Below are positions 9,726-19,047 of a stretch of DNA of 64,000 nt, piece after piece. Position numbers and translations under genes: made by a program. Origin of the DNA: SYOC01 sp964441775 (GTDB lineage Bacteria > Desulfobacterota > Binatia > Bin18); contig CAYTVL010000033.1 of NCBI GenBank assembly GCA_964441775.1, forward strand, positions 1 to 64,000. Direction: 5' to 3'. A model generated the notes under the pieces. It saw only the letters and a list, made by a program, of their open reading frames with translations, made no database searches and was not told the DNA's origin. The first letter of the stretch is position 1. Each line of letters starts with the position of its first letter.

Positions 9726-9743
9726 GCGGTCAACTAAATTGCC

Positions 9744-12700
9744 ATGTTGAAACGGGTGATTACGTTCGCCTTAGAGCAACCCCTCCTGTTAGGGTTGCTG
9801 ACCGTGCTGTTTATCGCCAGCGGCATTGCCGCGTTTCGTTCTTTGCCCATCGAAGCGTTCCCGGATGTCACAGATGTGCAAGTGACTATCATTACGCTGT
9901 TCCCGGGGCACGCGGCCGAGGAAGTCGAGAAGCAAGTGACCATTCCGCTGGAGATCGAGATGAGCGGTTTGCCGCACTCGACCCGCATGTTTTCGCACAC
10001 GCAGTTTGGTCTCTCTTACCTGGTGTTGACGTTCGACGATGAAGTGACCAACTATTTTGCGCGCCAGCAAGTGCTCGAACGGCTGCACGATGTTGAACTG
10101 CCCCCACAAGTCCAGCCCCAACTCGCGCCGCTCACCTCACCGGCGGGTGAACTCTATCGGTATCGACTCACGGGGAACAATGTGGCGGCGCTGGATCTGC
10201 GCACAATCCAGGATTGGGTGGCGGCTCGCTACCTGAAGATGGCCCCGGGGGTGGGAGATGTCGTCAGTCGAGGCGGCTTCATCAAGCGCTATCAAGTTAG
10301 CCTCGACCTGGCGAAGATGAAAGAATACGGCGTGTCCATGCAGCAGGTGCTCACGGCGCTGGACCGTGGCAACGCCAACGCCGGCGGCAGTTACATTGAA
10401 CAAGGAGAACAGCAGTATCTCATTCGCGGCATCGGCCTGTTGCGTTCGGTTGACGACATCGAGAATGTCCTTGTGGCCGAGCGGGGCGGGACGCCGTTGC
10501 TCGTCAAAGATATTGCCGATGTTGATATTGGGTCCGTGCCGCGCCAAGGGCTCGTCGGGAAAGACGCCGAAGATGAGGTCGTCACCGGCATCGTGTTAAT
10601 GCGCAAAGGCGAAAACCCTTCCGAAGTTCTGCATGAAGTGAAAGACCGCGTGCAGATGCTGAATGATTCGGTGCTGCCCAAGGGCGTGCAGATTGAACCG
10701 TATTACGATCGCACCTGGTTGATTCAAACGACGCTCAAGACCGTGTTCAAAAACTTGTTCGAGGGCGCACTGCTGGTGACCCTCGTTTTGTACCTCTTCC
10801 TGGGGCATCTGCGTTCGGCGGGCATTGTGACGATCATCATTCCCTTGGCGCTGTTGTCAACGTTTATTGGTTTGAAAGTGCGCGGCATTCCGGCAAACCT
10901 GCTCTCGTTGGGTGCGATGGACTTTGGTATCATCGTCGATGGCGCGGTGATCGTGGTGGAGAACATCTTCCGCGAACTCTCTGAGCTTGCCCACAAGCAA
11001 GATCGAGATTCGCTGCGGGCCGTGATCCTTGACGCTACCCTGCATGTGGGGCGTCCCACCCTCTTTTCCATGCTGATTGTTATTGCCGCGCATCTGCCGA
11101 TCTTCACGCTGCAACGGCACGAGGGACGCATCTTTGCGCCGATGGCCTACACCGTGACCTCGGCTCTGGTGGGATCGTTGCTCTTTTCGCTGACGCTGGT
11201 CCCGCTGTTATGCTTTTTCCTCTTGCGCAAACAACTGCCGGAGAAAGAGAACTTCTTGGTCAGCGCAAGTAAACGTGTGTACCGGCCCATCCTGATCTGG
11301 GCGTTGCAACATCGCGGCGCCGTCATCATTTCCGCAATCGGGGCGTTGATGGTCAGTCTGCTGCTTGCCTCGCAGCTCGGCACTGAATTTTTGCCGGAAC
11401 TGAATGAGGGCACGGTCTGGGTCAACGCCACCCTGTCGCCGAGCGTGTCGGTGAGTGAATCGTTGCGAATGTGTCGACGGATGCGGGAGATTTTGTTGCA
11501 ATTTCCTGAAGTCGTCTCCGTGGTGTCCCAGGCTGGGCGTCCGGAGGATGGCACCGATCCAAAACCAGTCAATATGGTTGAGATTTTTGTCGATCTCAAA
11601 CCGCCGACGGAGTGGAGCCGTTCAATTTCAAAAGAACAACTCATTGAAGAAATGGATCACGCCCTTGATGCGTTGCCTGGCGTGGAGACGAGCTTCTCGC
11701 AACCAATCCGCGATAACGTCCTCGAAAGCATTTCACAAATTGATGGGCAAATTGTGGTGAAGGTGTTCTCGCAGGACGGGGCGGTAGTGCGGGAAAAGGC
11801 GCAGGAGATTTTGCGGACGATCAAGCCGATCCGTGGCGTGGCGCGCGCGTTTATCGACCGGGCTGGAGAAATTCCCCAATTACAAATTGTGATTGATCGG
11901 CAGCGCGCTGCGCGTTATGGCCTCAACATTGCCGACGTGCAAGACGTGATCGAAACCGCGCTCGGGGGCAAGGTGGCGACCGATATGTGGGAAGGGGAGC
12001 AGCGTTTCGGCGTTGTGGTGCGCCTACGCGAAGACGAACGGCGCGATATCACGGCGATCAAGAACATCCTCGTCGATACGCCCGGCGGGCTGCGCATTCC
12101 ACTTGAACAAGTAGCGGCGGTGTCGGTTAAGAGCGGCAACATGAACATCAGCCGCGAGAGCGGCATGCGCGTCGCCGCTCTAGGCGTTTTCATTCGCGGG
12201 CGGGACATGGGGAGCCTCGTTCAGGAAATGCAAGAAAAAGTGCGGTCCGCAGTGGCTTTGCCTCCGGGTTGCCTTGTGACCTGGGGCGGGGAGTTTGAAA
12301 ATCAACAACGCGCGATGGCGCGGTTGGTCGTCATCGTGCCGATCAGTATCTTGCTCATCTTCGTGTTGCTGTTTAATGCGTTTAACTCGGTGCGCAGTGC
12401 GTTGCTGATTTTGGCGAACGTGCCGTTTTCCATTATTGGTGGGATTCTCGCGCTGCTGGCGACGCATATTCCCCTCAGCGTGTCCGCCGCCATCGGCTTC
12501 ATCGCTTTATTTGGTCAAGCCGTGTTGAACGGCGTAGTGATGGTGAGTTACTTCAACCAACTGCGCGAACAGGGCGCGACGACATTCGACGCGGTGTTGA
12601 GCGGCGCTTTGGTGCGACTACGCACCGTATTGATGACGGCGTTGTTAGCCATGCTCGGCTTGCTGCCGATGGCGCTCTCGCACGGCATCGGCTCTGAAGT

Positions 12701-12866
12701 ACAAAAACCCCTTGCTGTTGTTATCATTGGCGGATTGTTATCCGCCACCGTTTTGACGCTCATCGTCCTACCCACACTGTATGTGATGTTCGAAGCGAAA
12801 GACGAGCAGAAAATTCAAGTGCACTCGTTGGACGCGTTCCTCCCGGTTGCGGACCAGGTGGATTAG
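9744..12866 (+). CDS. czcA: Heavy-metal efflux RND pump (CzcA/CusA family)
   Basis: A 1040-residue, 12-TM RND transporter with the two large periplasmic loops of the family. In TM4 the proton-relay motif DFGIIVDGAVIVVEN starts at Asp393, with Asp399 and Glu406. This pattern is that of the divalent-cation group (Zn/Co/Cd/Ni, CzcA type). The Cu/Ag pump CusA lacks the DFG...DG form, so copper is less likely. The gene lies 18 bases after the adaptor gene and completes a CBA operon. No adjacent two-component system or metalloregulator was recognised. Export is from periplasm or cytosol to outside, driven by protons. Confidence 0.94.
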   Translation: MLKRVITFALEQPLLLGLLTVLFIASGIAAFRSLPIEAFPDVTDVQVTIITLFPGHAAEEVEKQVTIPLEIEMSGLPHSTRMFSHTQFGLSYLVLTFDDEVTNYFARQQVLERLHDVELPPQVQPQLAPLTSPAGELYRYRLTGNNVAALDLRTIQDWVAARYLKMAPGVGDVVSRGGFIKRYQVSLDLAKMKEYGVSMQQVLTALDRGNANAGGSYIEQGEQQYLIRGIGLLRSVDDIENVLVAERGGTPLLVKDIADVDIGSVPRQGLVGKDAEDEVVTGIVLMRKGENPSEVLHEVKDRVQMLNDSVLPKGVQIEPYYDRTWLIQTTLKTVFKNLFEGALLVTLVLYLFLGHLRSAGIVTIIIPLALLSTFIGLKVRGIPANLLSLGAMDFGIIVDGAVIVVENIFRELSELAHKQDRDSLRAVILDATLHVGRPTLFSMLIVIAAHLPIFTLQRHEGRIFAPMAYTVTSALVGSLLFSLTLVPLLCFFLLRKQLPEKENFLVSASKRVYRPILIWALQHRGAVIISAIGALMVSLLLASQLGTEFLPELNEGTVWVNATLSPSVSVSESLRMCRRMREILLQFPEVVSVVSQAGRPEDGTDPKPVNMVEIFVDLKPPTEWSRSISKEQLIEEMDHALDALPGVETSFSQPIRDNVLESISQIDGQIVVKVFSQDGAVVREKAQEILRTIKPIRGVARAFIDRAGEIPQLQIVIDRQRAARYGLNIADVQDVIETALGGKVATDMWEGEQRFGVVVRLREDERRDITAIKNILVDTPGGLRIPLEQVAAVSVKSGNMNISRESGMRVAALGVFIRGRDMGSLVQEMQEKVRSAVALPPGCLVTWGGEFENQQRAMARLVVIVPISILLIFVLLFNAFNSVRSALLILANVPFSIIGGILALLATHIPLSVSAAIGFIALFGQAVLNGVVMVSYFNQLREQGATTFDAVLSGALVRLRTVLMTALLAMLGLLPMALSHGIGSEVQKPLAVVIIGGLLSATVLTLIVLPTLYVMFEAKDEQKIQVHSLDAFLPVADQVD

Positions 12867-12885
12867 GATAGCAGGCGGCGGCTAC

Positions 12886-12923
12886 GTCATTCCGGGCGAG
12901 CAAGGCGAGACCCGGAATCCAGG
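12886..12923. repeat. Dispersed palindromic repeat after the efflux operon
   Basis: ATTCCGGG at 12889-12896 and CCCGGAAT at 12911-12918 form a perfect 8-bp stem around a 14-base loop. It resembles the widespread REP-type 'CATTCC...GGAATCC' elements and lies 20 bases after the czcA stop, between convergent genes. It could act as a bidirectional transcription end point, but no U-tract follows. Confidence 0.6.
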
Positions 12924-12994
12924 AGCAGAGGATAGAAATGAGGGACTGTATAGTTCAGTCTTTCATTTTGCGTTCCGCATTCGCCATTCAGTGT

Positions 12995-15307
12995 TTATTT
13001 GAGCCCCGCTTTGCGCAACGCCACAATGAGTCGCTCCAACACCGCTGGGTCTTTGATCGGCATACGTTGTTTATGCACTTCGAGTGAGAAGCGAGGATTG
13101 AGCCGCAGCACTTCGGCGGCTTCCTTCTGCGCCTCGGCATCTTGACCTAGCTCGCTGTCAACAAACGCCAGCATGAGATGGGCATGCACGAGATTGGGGT
13201 AGCGGCTGAGATAGCGCTCCAACGGAGCCCGCGCCTCCTCATAGCGCCCGGCTATGGCATAGGCGGCGCCGACGTTGGCTAAGTGGCCGTCCACAACTCC
13301 GGGCTTCAAGCGCAGCGCCTGGGCCGCGGCCTCCAGGGCGTCCGCTGTTCTCCCCATCCGGCTCAGCACTTCAGCCAGCGCCGCATGGTTCTGCGCCTCG
13401 GTCGGCGCGAGGGCGACCGCTCGCTCCATCTCCGCCAGGGCTTGCTCATACTGCTGTTGGTACAGGGAGATAGCTCCCAAGACCTGGTGGTTCCAGTACA
13501 AGGAGTCATTGAGCGCCAGGGCCTGTTGCACCGCCGCCAGGGCCGGCTTCAACGTCTGGCCTGCCGGGCTCTGTTGCGCGAGCCATTGCCACAGGTAGCT
13601 CAGAGCCAGGTTCATATAGGCAAACGAAAAATTGGGGCTCTGGCGGATGACGTCCTGCAGCGTGGCGATCGCCTCGGTATGCCGCCCGGTCAGACGATAG
13701 GCCACACCCAAGACGAAGGAGTAGTGCGGCGGATAGCGGGGATTGAGTCGCGTGGCCTGCGCCATCATCCGTAGGGCGTCCTCGGGTCGTCCTGCGAAGA
13801 CCAGCGCCTGCGCCAGTATTTGATAGCTGTCGGCATTGTTAGGATCGAGCGCAATGGCCCGTTCCCCTTCCGCCAAGGCTTGCTCATACCGCTGGGTCAT
13901 CGCATAGATGTTGCACAACCCCCAATGGGCATCCGGCAGGGCATCGTCCAAGGCGACACTCTTGTGCGCCAGTGCAGACGCACGCTCCAGGATCTGGGGG
14001 TCCGTACTCCAGCGAGACACCCACTCCGTGAGGTAGGTCATACTGAGCCACTCGTACGCCTCGGCATACTGTGGGTCCAGGGCGAGCGCTTGCTCATACC
14101 ACTGCCGTGCTCGGAGATTGTCCTCTTTGGTGTAGAGGAAATGGTGCTCCACGCCGCGCAAGAAGGCATCATAGGCTTCCACGTTGTCGGTGTGTTTGCG
14201 CACGATGTACCCCTGCTCTTCCAGTGTCAGCTGGAGCTTCAGCGTCGTGACGATCTTCTGTACGATCTCATCTTGCAAGGCAAAGATGTCCGCGAGCGGG
14301 CGGTCATACTGCTCCGACCAGAGATGATAGCCGATCGTCGCGTCGATCAACTGTACGGCGATGCGCACCCGCTGCTCGCTTCTCTGCACACTGCCTTCGA
14401 GCACGTAGCGCACGCCCATCTCGCGCCCAACCTCTTGCACCTTTGTGGCTTTGCCTTTGTAGGTGAAGGCCGAGTTGCGGGCGATGACAAACAGGCCGGA
14501 GATTTTGGAGAGCGCGCCGGTGAGCACTTCGGTGAGGCCGTCACTGAAGTATTCTTGCTCTGGGTCGCCACTCAGATTCACCAACGGCAGCATGATCAGC
14601 GAAGGCTTGTCCGGCAACGGCAGGGACGGAGATTTCGCCTCCTCAGTCCTGAGGGCTGAGTCCTGCGTGCTGAGGGTCGGACGCGACAAGTATTGGACGG
14701 TCAGGACTGTCACGGTCAGCAGCAGCACGGCAGCCAGGACGAAGCCTCGGCTTGGCCATAGGTGAGAAGCTGTGGGCGGTGGAGGGTCTAGGGTCTGGCG
14801 TCTAGGGTCTAGCGTCTGAATATCTTCAGGAGATGCGCTCAGGGTTTTTGGCTCTAGACTCTGGACACTAGACACTAGACTGTATCCATCTGTTGCCCCT
14901 TCGACTTCACTCAGGACAGGCTTTTGATTTTTGCCATTTGTCCCTTCGACTTCGCTCAGGGCAGGCTTTTGCCTTTCCTCTTGCTGACTACTGACTATCG
15001 TGCCGATGAATCGAAATCCCCGCCGGTGCACCGTCTCCACATACTGCGGGCTTCTTGACTGATCGTGGAGCGCCTTACGAATCTCCTGGATGCACATGGT
15101 CAGCGCGGCATCGCCCACCACCGTGTCGGGCCACGCCACCCTGAATAATTCGTCTTTCGTCACGACCTGTCCCGGACGCCCCGCCAGATAGCACAGCACC
15201 TGAAACGCTTTCGGAGTGAGCCGCACGGGTTGCGCCTCACACCATAATTGCTCCTTTGTCAGATCAAGCTGATACGGACCGAAGCTCAGGGAGTGATTGT
15301 CCGCCAT
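12995..15307 (-). CDS. Membrane-anchored winged-helix regulator with TPR domain (CadC-like)
   Basis: A 770-residue protein. Residues 1-105 form an OmpR/ToxR-type winged-helix DNA-binding domain (LTPKAFQVLCYL, HRRGFRFIG). A low-complexity linker follows, then one membrane span at about 189-207. The periplasmic part has a FlgO/adenylate-cyclase-associated segment (MLPLVNLSGDPEQEYFSDG) and about 12 TPR-like helices to the end. CadC/ToxR-type proteins read a periplasmic signal and bind DNA directly. The linker contains two copies of LSEVEG (117-122 and 132-137), encoded by an inserted repeat. Its C-terminal 400 residues are paralogous to the cyclase-TPR protein at 24806-26617. It is divergent from the secreted-protein gene at 15586. 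Confidence 0.88.
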   Translation of the reverse strand: MADNHSLSFGPYQLDLTKEQLWCEAQPVRLTPKAFQVLCYLAGRPGQVVTKDELFRVAWPDTVVGDAALTMCIQEIRKALHDQSRSPQYVETVHRRGFRFIGTIVSSQQEERQKPALSEVEGTNGKNQKPVLSEVEGATDGYSLVSSVQSLEPKTLSASPEDIQTLDPRRQTLDPPPPTASHLWPSRGFVLAAVLLLTVTVLTVQYLSRPTLSTQDSALRTEEAKSPSLPLPDKPSLIMLPLVNLSGDPEQEYFSDGLTEVLTGALSKISGLFVIARNSAFTYKGKATKVQEVGREMGVRYVLEGSVQRSEQRVRIAVQLIDATIGYHLWSEQYDRPLADIFALQDEIVQKIVTTLKLQLTLEEQGYIVRKHTDNVEAYDAFLRGVEHHFLYTKEDNLRARQWYEQALALDPQYAEAYEWLSMTYLTEWVSRWSTDPQILERASALAHKSVALDDALPDAHWGLCNIYAMTQRYEQALAEGERAIALDPNNADSYQILAQALVFAGRPEDALRMMAQATRLNPRYPPHYSFVLGVAYRLTGRHTEAIATLQDVIRQSPNFSFAYMNLALSYLWQWLAQQSPAGQTLKPALAAVQQALALNDSLYWNHQVLGAISLYQQQYEQALAEMERAVALAPTEAQNHAALAEVLSRMGRTADALEAAAQALRLKPGVVDGHLANVGAAYAIAGRYEEARAPLERYLSRYPNLVHAHLMLAFVDSELGQDAEAQKEAAEVLRLNPRFSLEVHKQRMPIKDPAVLERLIVALRKAGLK
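14897..14971. repeat. Two direct copies of a REP-like sequence inside the regulator gene
   Basis: Bases 14897-14926 and 14942-14971 are near-identical 30-base units, 45 bases apart, with core CTTCGACTTCGCTCAGG. Read on the minus strand each encodes LSEVEG in frame. The same core occurs as an intergenic repeat at 47.1 kb and 60.7 kb. The insertion falls in the flexible linker between DNA-binding and membrane domains, where added residues are tolerated. Neighbouring bases 14785-14880 also contain short repeats built on CTAG. Confidence 0.75.
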
Positions 15308-15323
15308 GCGCTTTTTCTCATTC

Positions 15324-15360
15324 TTAGAGAAATTTTAGAGTTCTCTTAGAGTTTCTTTAG
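15324..15360. promoter_or_regulatory. 11-bp-phased direct repeats, likely operator of the winged-helix regulator
   Basis: TTAGAG occurs at 15324, 15335 and 15346, and TTAG again at 15357, each exactly 11 bases apart. On the minus strand this reads as CTCTAA repeats just upstream of the regulator start (15307). OmpR/PhoB-family winged helices bind head-to-tail to 11-bp direct repeats, so this is a good candidate for the protein's own binding site, also able to control the divergent gene at 15586. The remaining bases to 15585 contain no convincing gene. Confidence 0.55.
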
Positions 15361-15585
15361 GACTTCCTGCCGCTGATTGTCTACCCTCCTGCCACAAATC
15401 GTGCGCGATTGCAAACGCTCAAAGGAAGGAGGTGATGTCCCTTGCTTGCCTAACGGACCGAGTCGCTCTGCGAGGGAGGAAACGGCGGATCGCTCGGTGG
15501 CGTACGGGGGCCAGAGCCGCCGCACTGGCAGGATCAGGACTGCATTCATCATCAACCCATCACAGTCACGGAAAGGAACTCAGCT

Positions 15586-16203
15586 ATGTATACTCGGCAT
15601 TTTATAGTGGGAATGGCTTTACTCCTGCTTCCCGGCACCGCCGGCGCGGCGGACACTCACACTCATCAGCTGCACTGTCACGGTGCAGGAACGAATACTC
15701 CTGGGGTGGAAACGCACCTCGATGTTAACGGCGACGGCGCTTCGGCCACGCTGGCTCAAGGCCTGGAGAATTGCAATATCGGACGGTTTGTCTTCCAGCA
15801 AGAGGCGGAATGGATTCCGCAACACACCCTCACCAATTGTCCCGTTGGCACGGGCGTGGAATATCACATCCTTTTTCCCGAGCCTGGCTATCATCCCGCT
15901 CCCAATGGACAAGCGGTCAGCACGGCCACCAACGAGCGCACGGGAGACCAGTTGTTTACCCAGTACACGGAGGCCACATTCTGCCTCAATGTGTCGGCGA
16001 TTCCTTTCACGTTCACGGCTTGGGGGCACACGGCCATTTTTGGGGGCACGGGGAAATATGCTGACGTGACCGGAACGGGCGAGTTTCATACGGCCGGGAG
16101 CTACTTAGCGTTTGGAGTGAAGGACGGAATCCCTGGGGCCTTTGGTCAATTCACCTTCACCTCTGATGGCACGCTGACCCTCCCGCATGCCGGGGAGGAC
16201 TAA
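15586..16203 (+). CDS. Secreted protein of unknown function, allene-oxide-cyclase-like barrel
   Basis: A 205-residue protein with a clear Sec signal peptide (cleavage near AGA-AD, residue 22) and a short His-rich start THTHQLHCH. The later part has GHTAIFGGTGKYADVTGTGEF (about residues 145-165), the pattern seen in dirigent/allene-oxide-cyclase-type beta barrels, ending with a further beta strand. Four or five Cys could form disulfides. Function unknown. AAAGGAA precedes the ATG. It is divergent from the membrane-bound regulator and may be its target, given the phased operator between them. Confidence 0.75.
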   Translation: MYTRHFIVGMALLLLPGTAGAADTHTHQLHCHGAGTNTPGVETHLDVNGDGASATLAQGLENCNIGRFVFQQEAEWIPQHTLTNCPVGTGVEYHILFPEPGYHPAPNGQAVSTATNERTGDQLFTQYTEATFCLNVSAIPFTFTAWGHTAIFGGTGKYADVTGTGEFHTAGSYLAFGVKDGIPGAFGQFTFTSDGTLTLPHAGED

Positions 16204-16488
16204 GGAAGACTGACGGCAGATTGTACTGGTGGGAAGTTACCAATGTAAAATCCACGGGCAGTTCACTGCTCGTGGTTACCACTGAGCCGCGCTTTGCAGA
16301 TAATCGTTGACGAAGCTTCAAAATAGCCATTATACTAGCCAGAAAAAAGGAGAGCCGAGTGCGCGAGATACAGCAGTTTGTTCCTGTTCCCTGGCTTCCC
16401 TCAGCACTCACTGCTTTGCACTCGTAGCGAGTTTCAGTTGTATCCAGCACAGGGGGCCTGACAATGAGTTGGGCGCGGTGCCGCGCCC

Positions 16489-17070
16489 CTACGTTGTCGG
16501 ACTGGTAGAAGCTGTGGTTTCGATAAATTCGAGCGCTCCTGCCGGATTCGCCGCGACCGTATACAGATCGCGGAACCGTTCGTGAATAAACGCCTCGGCA
16601 AAACCGCGCTCAAATTGCGCCAATAGATGGTCGAAATAGCCATTCGTGTTGACAAAAACAATAGGTTTACGATGGAGACCGAGTTGTTTGAAAGAAATGA
16701 TCTCCAGAATTTCTTCGAGGGTACCGAACCCGCCGGGTAAAGCGATATAGGCATCGCCGAGTTCATCAAGCCCGCGCTTGCGCAAGCGCATGTCCGTGAC
16801 GGACTGCATTTCGTGTCCTTCCGAAGCGTAACCGCGTTCGACGAAGTCCGCCAAGATCACGCCTTTAATCTTTCCGCCGCGCTCCATTACGGCAGTGGCG
16901 AGTGCGCCCATCAGACCGATGTTGCCGCCGCCGTAAATAAGCGTGTGGGTGCGTTGCGCCAGTAAACGCCCCAATTCCGCGGCGACCTCACGATAGTGTG
17001 GGGCTACGCGTCGGCTGGACGCGCAATACACCGTGATAGCCAGTGAACGAGGAGGGGTGGGAGAAAGCAT
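16489..17070 (-). CDS. LOG family (TIGR00730) nucleotide monophosphate phosphoribohydrolase
   Basis: A 193-residue Rossmann-fold protein. GGGNIGLMG (residues 47-55) and PGGFGTLEE (112-120) are the two LOG signatures; the Glu residues of the second are catalytic in the family. Members hydrolyse cytokinin riboside 5'-monophosphates or other NMPs to free base and ribose 5-phosphate. The start was set to the ATG at 17070, preceded by AGAGGAAG; a longer frame to 17136 would overlap the upstream gene. The preceding bases 16204-16488 hold no gene that I recognise. Confidence 0.9.
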   Translation of the reverse strand: MLSPTPPRSLAITVYCASSRRVAPHYREVAAELGRLLAQRTHTLIYGGGNIGLMGALATAVMERGGKIKGVILADFVERGYASEGHEMQSVTDMRLRKRGLDELGDAYIALPGGFGTLEEILEIISFKQLGLHRKPIVFVNTNGYFDHLLAQFERGFAEAFIHERFRDLYTVAANPAGALEFIETTASTSPTT

Positions 17071-17099
17071 GTCGGTTCTTCCTCTTCCGCTTAACTGCC

Positions 17100-17402
17100 T
17101 TAAAGCGCCTTTACGACATCGTCCATTGCTTTCCAATCGACAATCGGCGTCAATTTGCGTTTGAGGACCAGCCCGCTTGCCATGATGCTAGAAAAAGTGA
17201 CGAATGTTTTCGCATGGTCCTGAATGTCGAGGATCAGAATAATTTTCGCTTCTTCGTTGGACGCCCACGGTCCGGCTTTCAAGGTGACGCCTTCCGGAAA
17301 GCCGCTGGCGCCGCTGAGCACGCCTTGGAACATTTTGTGAATCTTTTTGACGTTGTCCGCCGAGGTTTCATTGAGCCAAATTTCATCGAGATACAGGGGC
17401 AT
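17100..17402 (-). CDS. Small protein of unknown function
   Basis: A 100-residue cytoplasmic protein beginning MPLYLDEIWLNE with the strong site AAGGAGGAA directly upstream, which overrides a longer frame to 17489. It looks like a ferredoxin-like alpha/beta protein: a central stretch KAGPWASNEEAKIILILDI and C-terminal VDWKAMDDVVKAL resemble the DUF3303-type fold, but I cannot assign it firmly. It lies 29 bases upstream of the LOG gene on the same strand and may be co-transcribed. Confidence 0.72.
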   Translation of the reverse strand: MPLYLDEIWLNETSADNVKKIHKMFQGVLSGASGFPEGVTLKAGPWASNEEAKIILILDIQDHAKTFVTFSSIMASGLVLKRKLTPIVDWKAMDDVVKAL

Positions 17403-17609
17403 GGGATTCCTCCTTGTGGTGTGCTTTCTCCCACCAGCGGCATAGCACAGCGCAACGCGGGGATAAACGGGGAAGGGCGGCGTTGGCAAGGATTCCTGTC
17501 CTACGTTGTTTTTGCAACGCTATGGTGACAGGTTTCCCCTGGCTTTGCCTGTCTAGTGTCTTCGTCTATAACCACAACAGCAAGCACGTTCGGCAAAGGA
17601 GGGCGCGCT

Positions 17610-18947
17610 ATGATCGTGCGTCTAGTCATCATTGCTGGTTGTCTGGTTTGGCTGCCGACCAGTGTCGCATGGGGACAAGGCGCCACCGGTGCAGCGTCTC
17701 TCGCCAAAACCTGGAAGACCGTGGCTGAGTTCTCCCCAGCGGAACGCGAGCGCATCGACCTCTCAACTTCTGCTCCTCGACATGCGCAGTTTCCCTACCT
17801 GCCGGCAGAACCCTATCCGTTTACTCCCCCCTATACGGCGGAGGAAATGGGATTCCGTTCGATGGAATTTCCTCACCAACCGCGCTGGTCATGCACATAC
17901 GCTGACGCCGGGGCCACGATTGATCAGTGGGGCCACTTGATCGTGCAGAGTAAAACTACAGGCATCGTGGCCTATAGAGGCGGGCAAGGGTTGCTGGAGG
18001 AACTGTACAATACCGCCCCAGGCGAGAGTTTCGTTACGTCCCTCTCGCAAGACACCGGTCCGCCGGAAAAGTATGGCAACCAATCGCTATTTTCCCGCTA
18101 TCGAACGGATCACGCTTTCACCAAGAAGATCGACATGTTTGTGTACACCCCAGGGCTGCGGCGCGTGCGCCGTCAGCCGCAACCCCGCCGTAGCGATCGT
18201 TTCCCCAATCAAGCGTTCACTTTTGACGACACGTTTGGGCGCGATGCGTGGGAGTGGTCGTGGCGTATCGTCGGCTCCGATGTGCTGTATCAAACGCTGC
18301 GCTTCCCGAATACGCGGAAATCCATCACCTTGACCGATGCTGCTGGTGCGCTACACGACACTCCTGTGAGCGAGATCAAACCAATGGGCAAAGACTACCC
18401 TGCCTACACAAAGGACGGCGGCATCCCCTGCTACGTCGTTGAGGCGCAGGTGCGAGACGAATGGCTGCCGGGCTACTACACTCCGCGCATTCTCTATTGG
18501 CTGGATCAGTATGCGTTCTATCCCTTGCGCATCGAAGAGTACGACAAAGAAGGAAAATTGATTTTTGTAGAAACTCGAGTGGCGGAATTCCGCAACCCGG
18601 CCCTTAAAGAACGCGGCTACGGGATGCAACTCGATTTGTATTGGGATGTCACTACCGACCTCATGACCTACTCGACGCACGATGGACACCAACTGCGGCA
18701 GTGGACGGACGAAGATTTGAAATCGTTCTTCAATCCCGACTTTCTGCGGCGCGAGTGGTTTGTCAGTAGCGTGAAGAGTCAAGCCGGCATCAACAGCCCG
18801 GACGAGTTTTTCCTGCGCCCCGCGCTGTTCGAGGAGAAATTTCCCGGCGAACGGAAAATTGATCTGCCGCCGGAGTTGCGCGCCCGTATTGACGCCCAAG
18901 AGAAAGCTGGACGACTGGTGTTCACGGAAGAATATGCGGGGCGATAA
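17610..18947 (+). CDS. DUF1329 family exported protein
   Basis: A 445-residue protein with a signal peptide ending VAWG (about residue 21). The core has KIDMFVYTPGLRRVRRQPQ, RRSDRFPNQAFTFDDTFG and a long LolA-like beta sheet, the hallmarks of DUF1329 (PF07044). Members are outer-membrane-directed, often beside RND exporters or in sterol and aromatic degradation clusters, and their role is unresolved. CAAAGGAGGG before the ATG at 17610 decides the start over an upstream in-frame ATG at 17556. Transcription runs towards the cyclase gene on the other strand. Confidence 0.85.
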   Translation: MIVRLVIIAGCLVWLPTSVAWGQGATGAASLAKTWKTVAEFSPAERERIDLSTSAPRHAQFPYLPAEPYPFTPPYTAEEMGFRSMEFPHQPRWSCTYADAGATIDQWGHLIVQSKTTGIVAYRGGQGLLEELYNTAPGESFVTSLSQDTGPPEKYGNQSLFSRYRTDHAFTKKIDMFVYTPGLRRVRRQPQPRRSDRFPNQAFTFDDTFGRDAWEWSWRIVGSDVLYQTLRFPNTRKSITLTDAAGALHDTPVSEIKPMGKDYPAYTKDGGIPCYVVEAQVRDEWLPGYYTPRILYWLDQYAFYPLRIEEYDKEGKLIFVETRVAEFRNPALKERGYGMQLDLYWDVTTDLMTYSTHDGHQLRQWTDEDLKSFFNPDFLRREWFVSSVKSQAGINSPDEFFLRPALFEEKFPGERKIDLPPELRARIDAQEKAGRLVFTEEYAGR

Positions 18948-19047
18948 ACTGAAGTTTCACGTTCCAGGTTCCACCGGGATTCGTTCTAAGCGTTCGCGAA
19001 CTGTGGTAGTGCTCGGTTGCAAGACCTGCCCCCTTTTCTTTCTCTGC

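Noticed and set aside
13820..14659. A 279-codon open frame on the plus strand.
   Set aside because: It lies wholly antisense to the TPR part of the winged-helix regulator, which has clear domains and motifs; long antisense frames are common in GC-rich genes.
17100..17489. Longer start for the small protein at 17100-17402.
   Set aside because: The extension is not preceded by a ribosome site, whereas ATG 17402 has AAGGAGGAA at good spacing.
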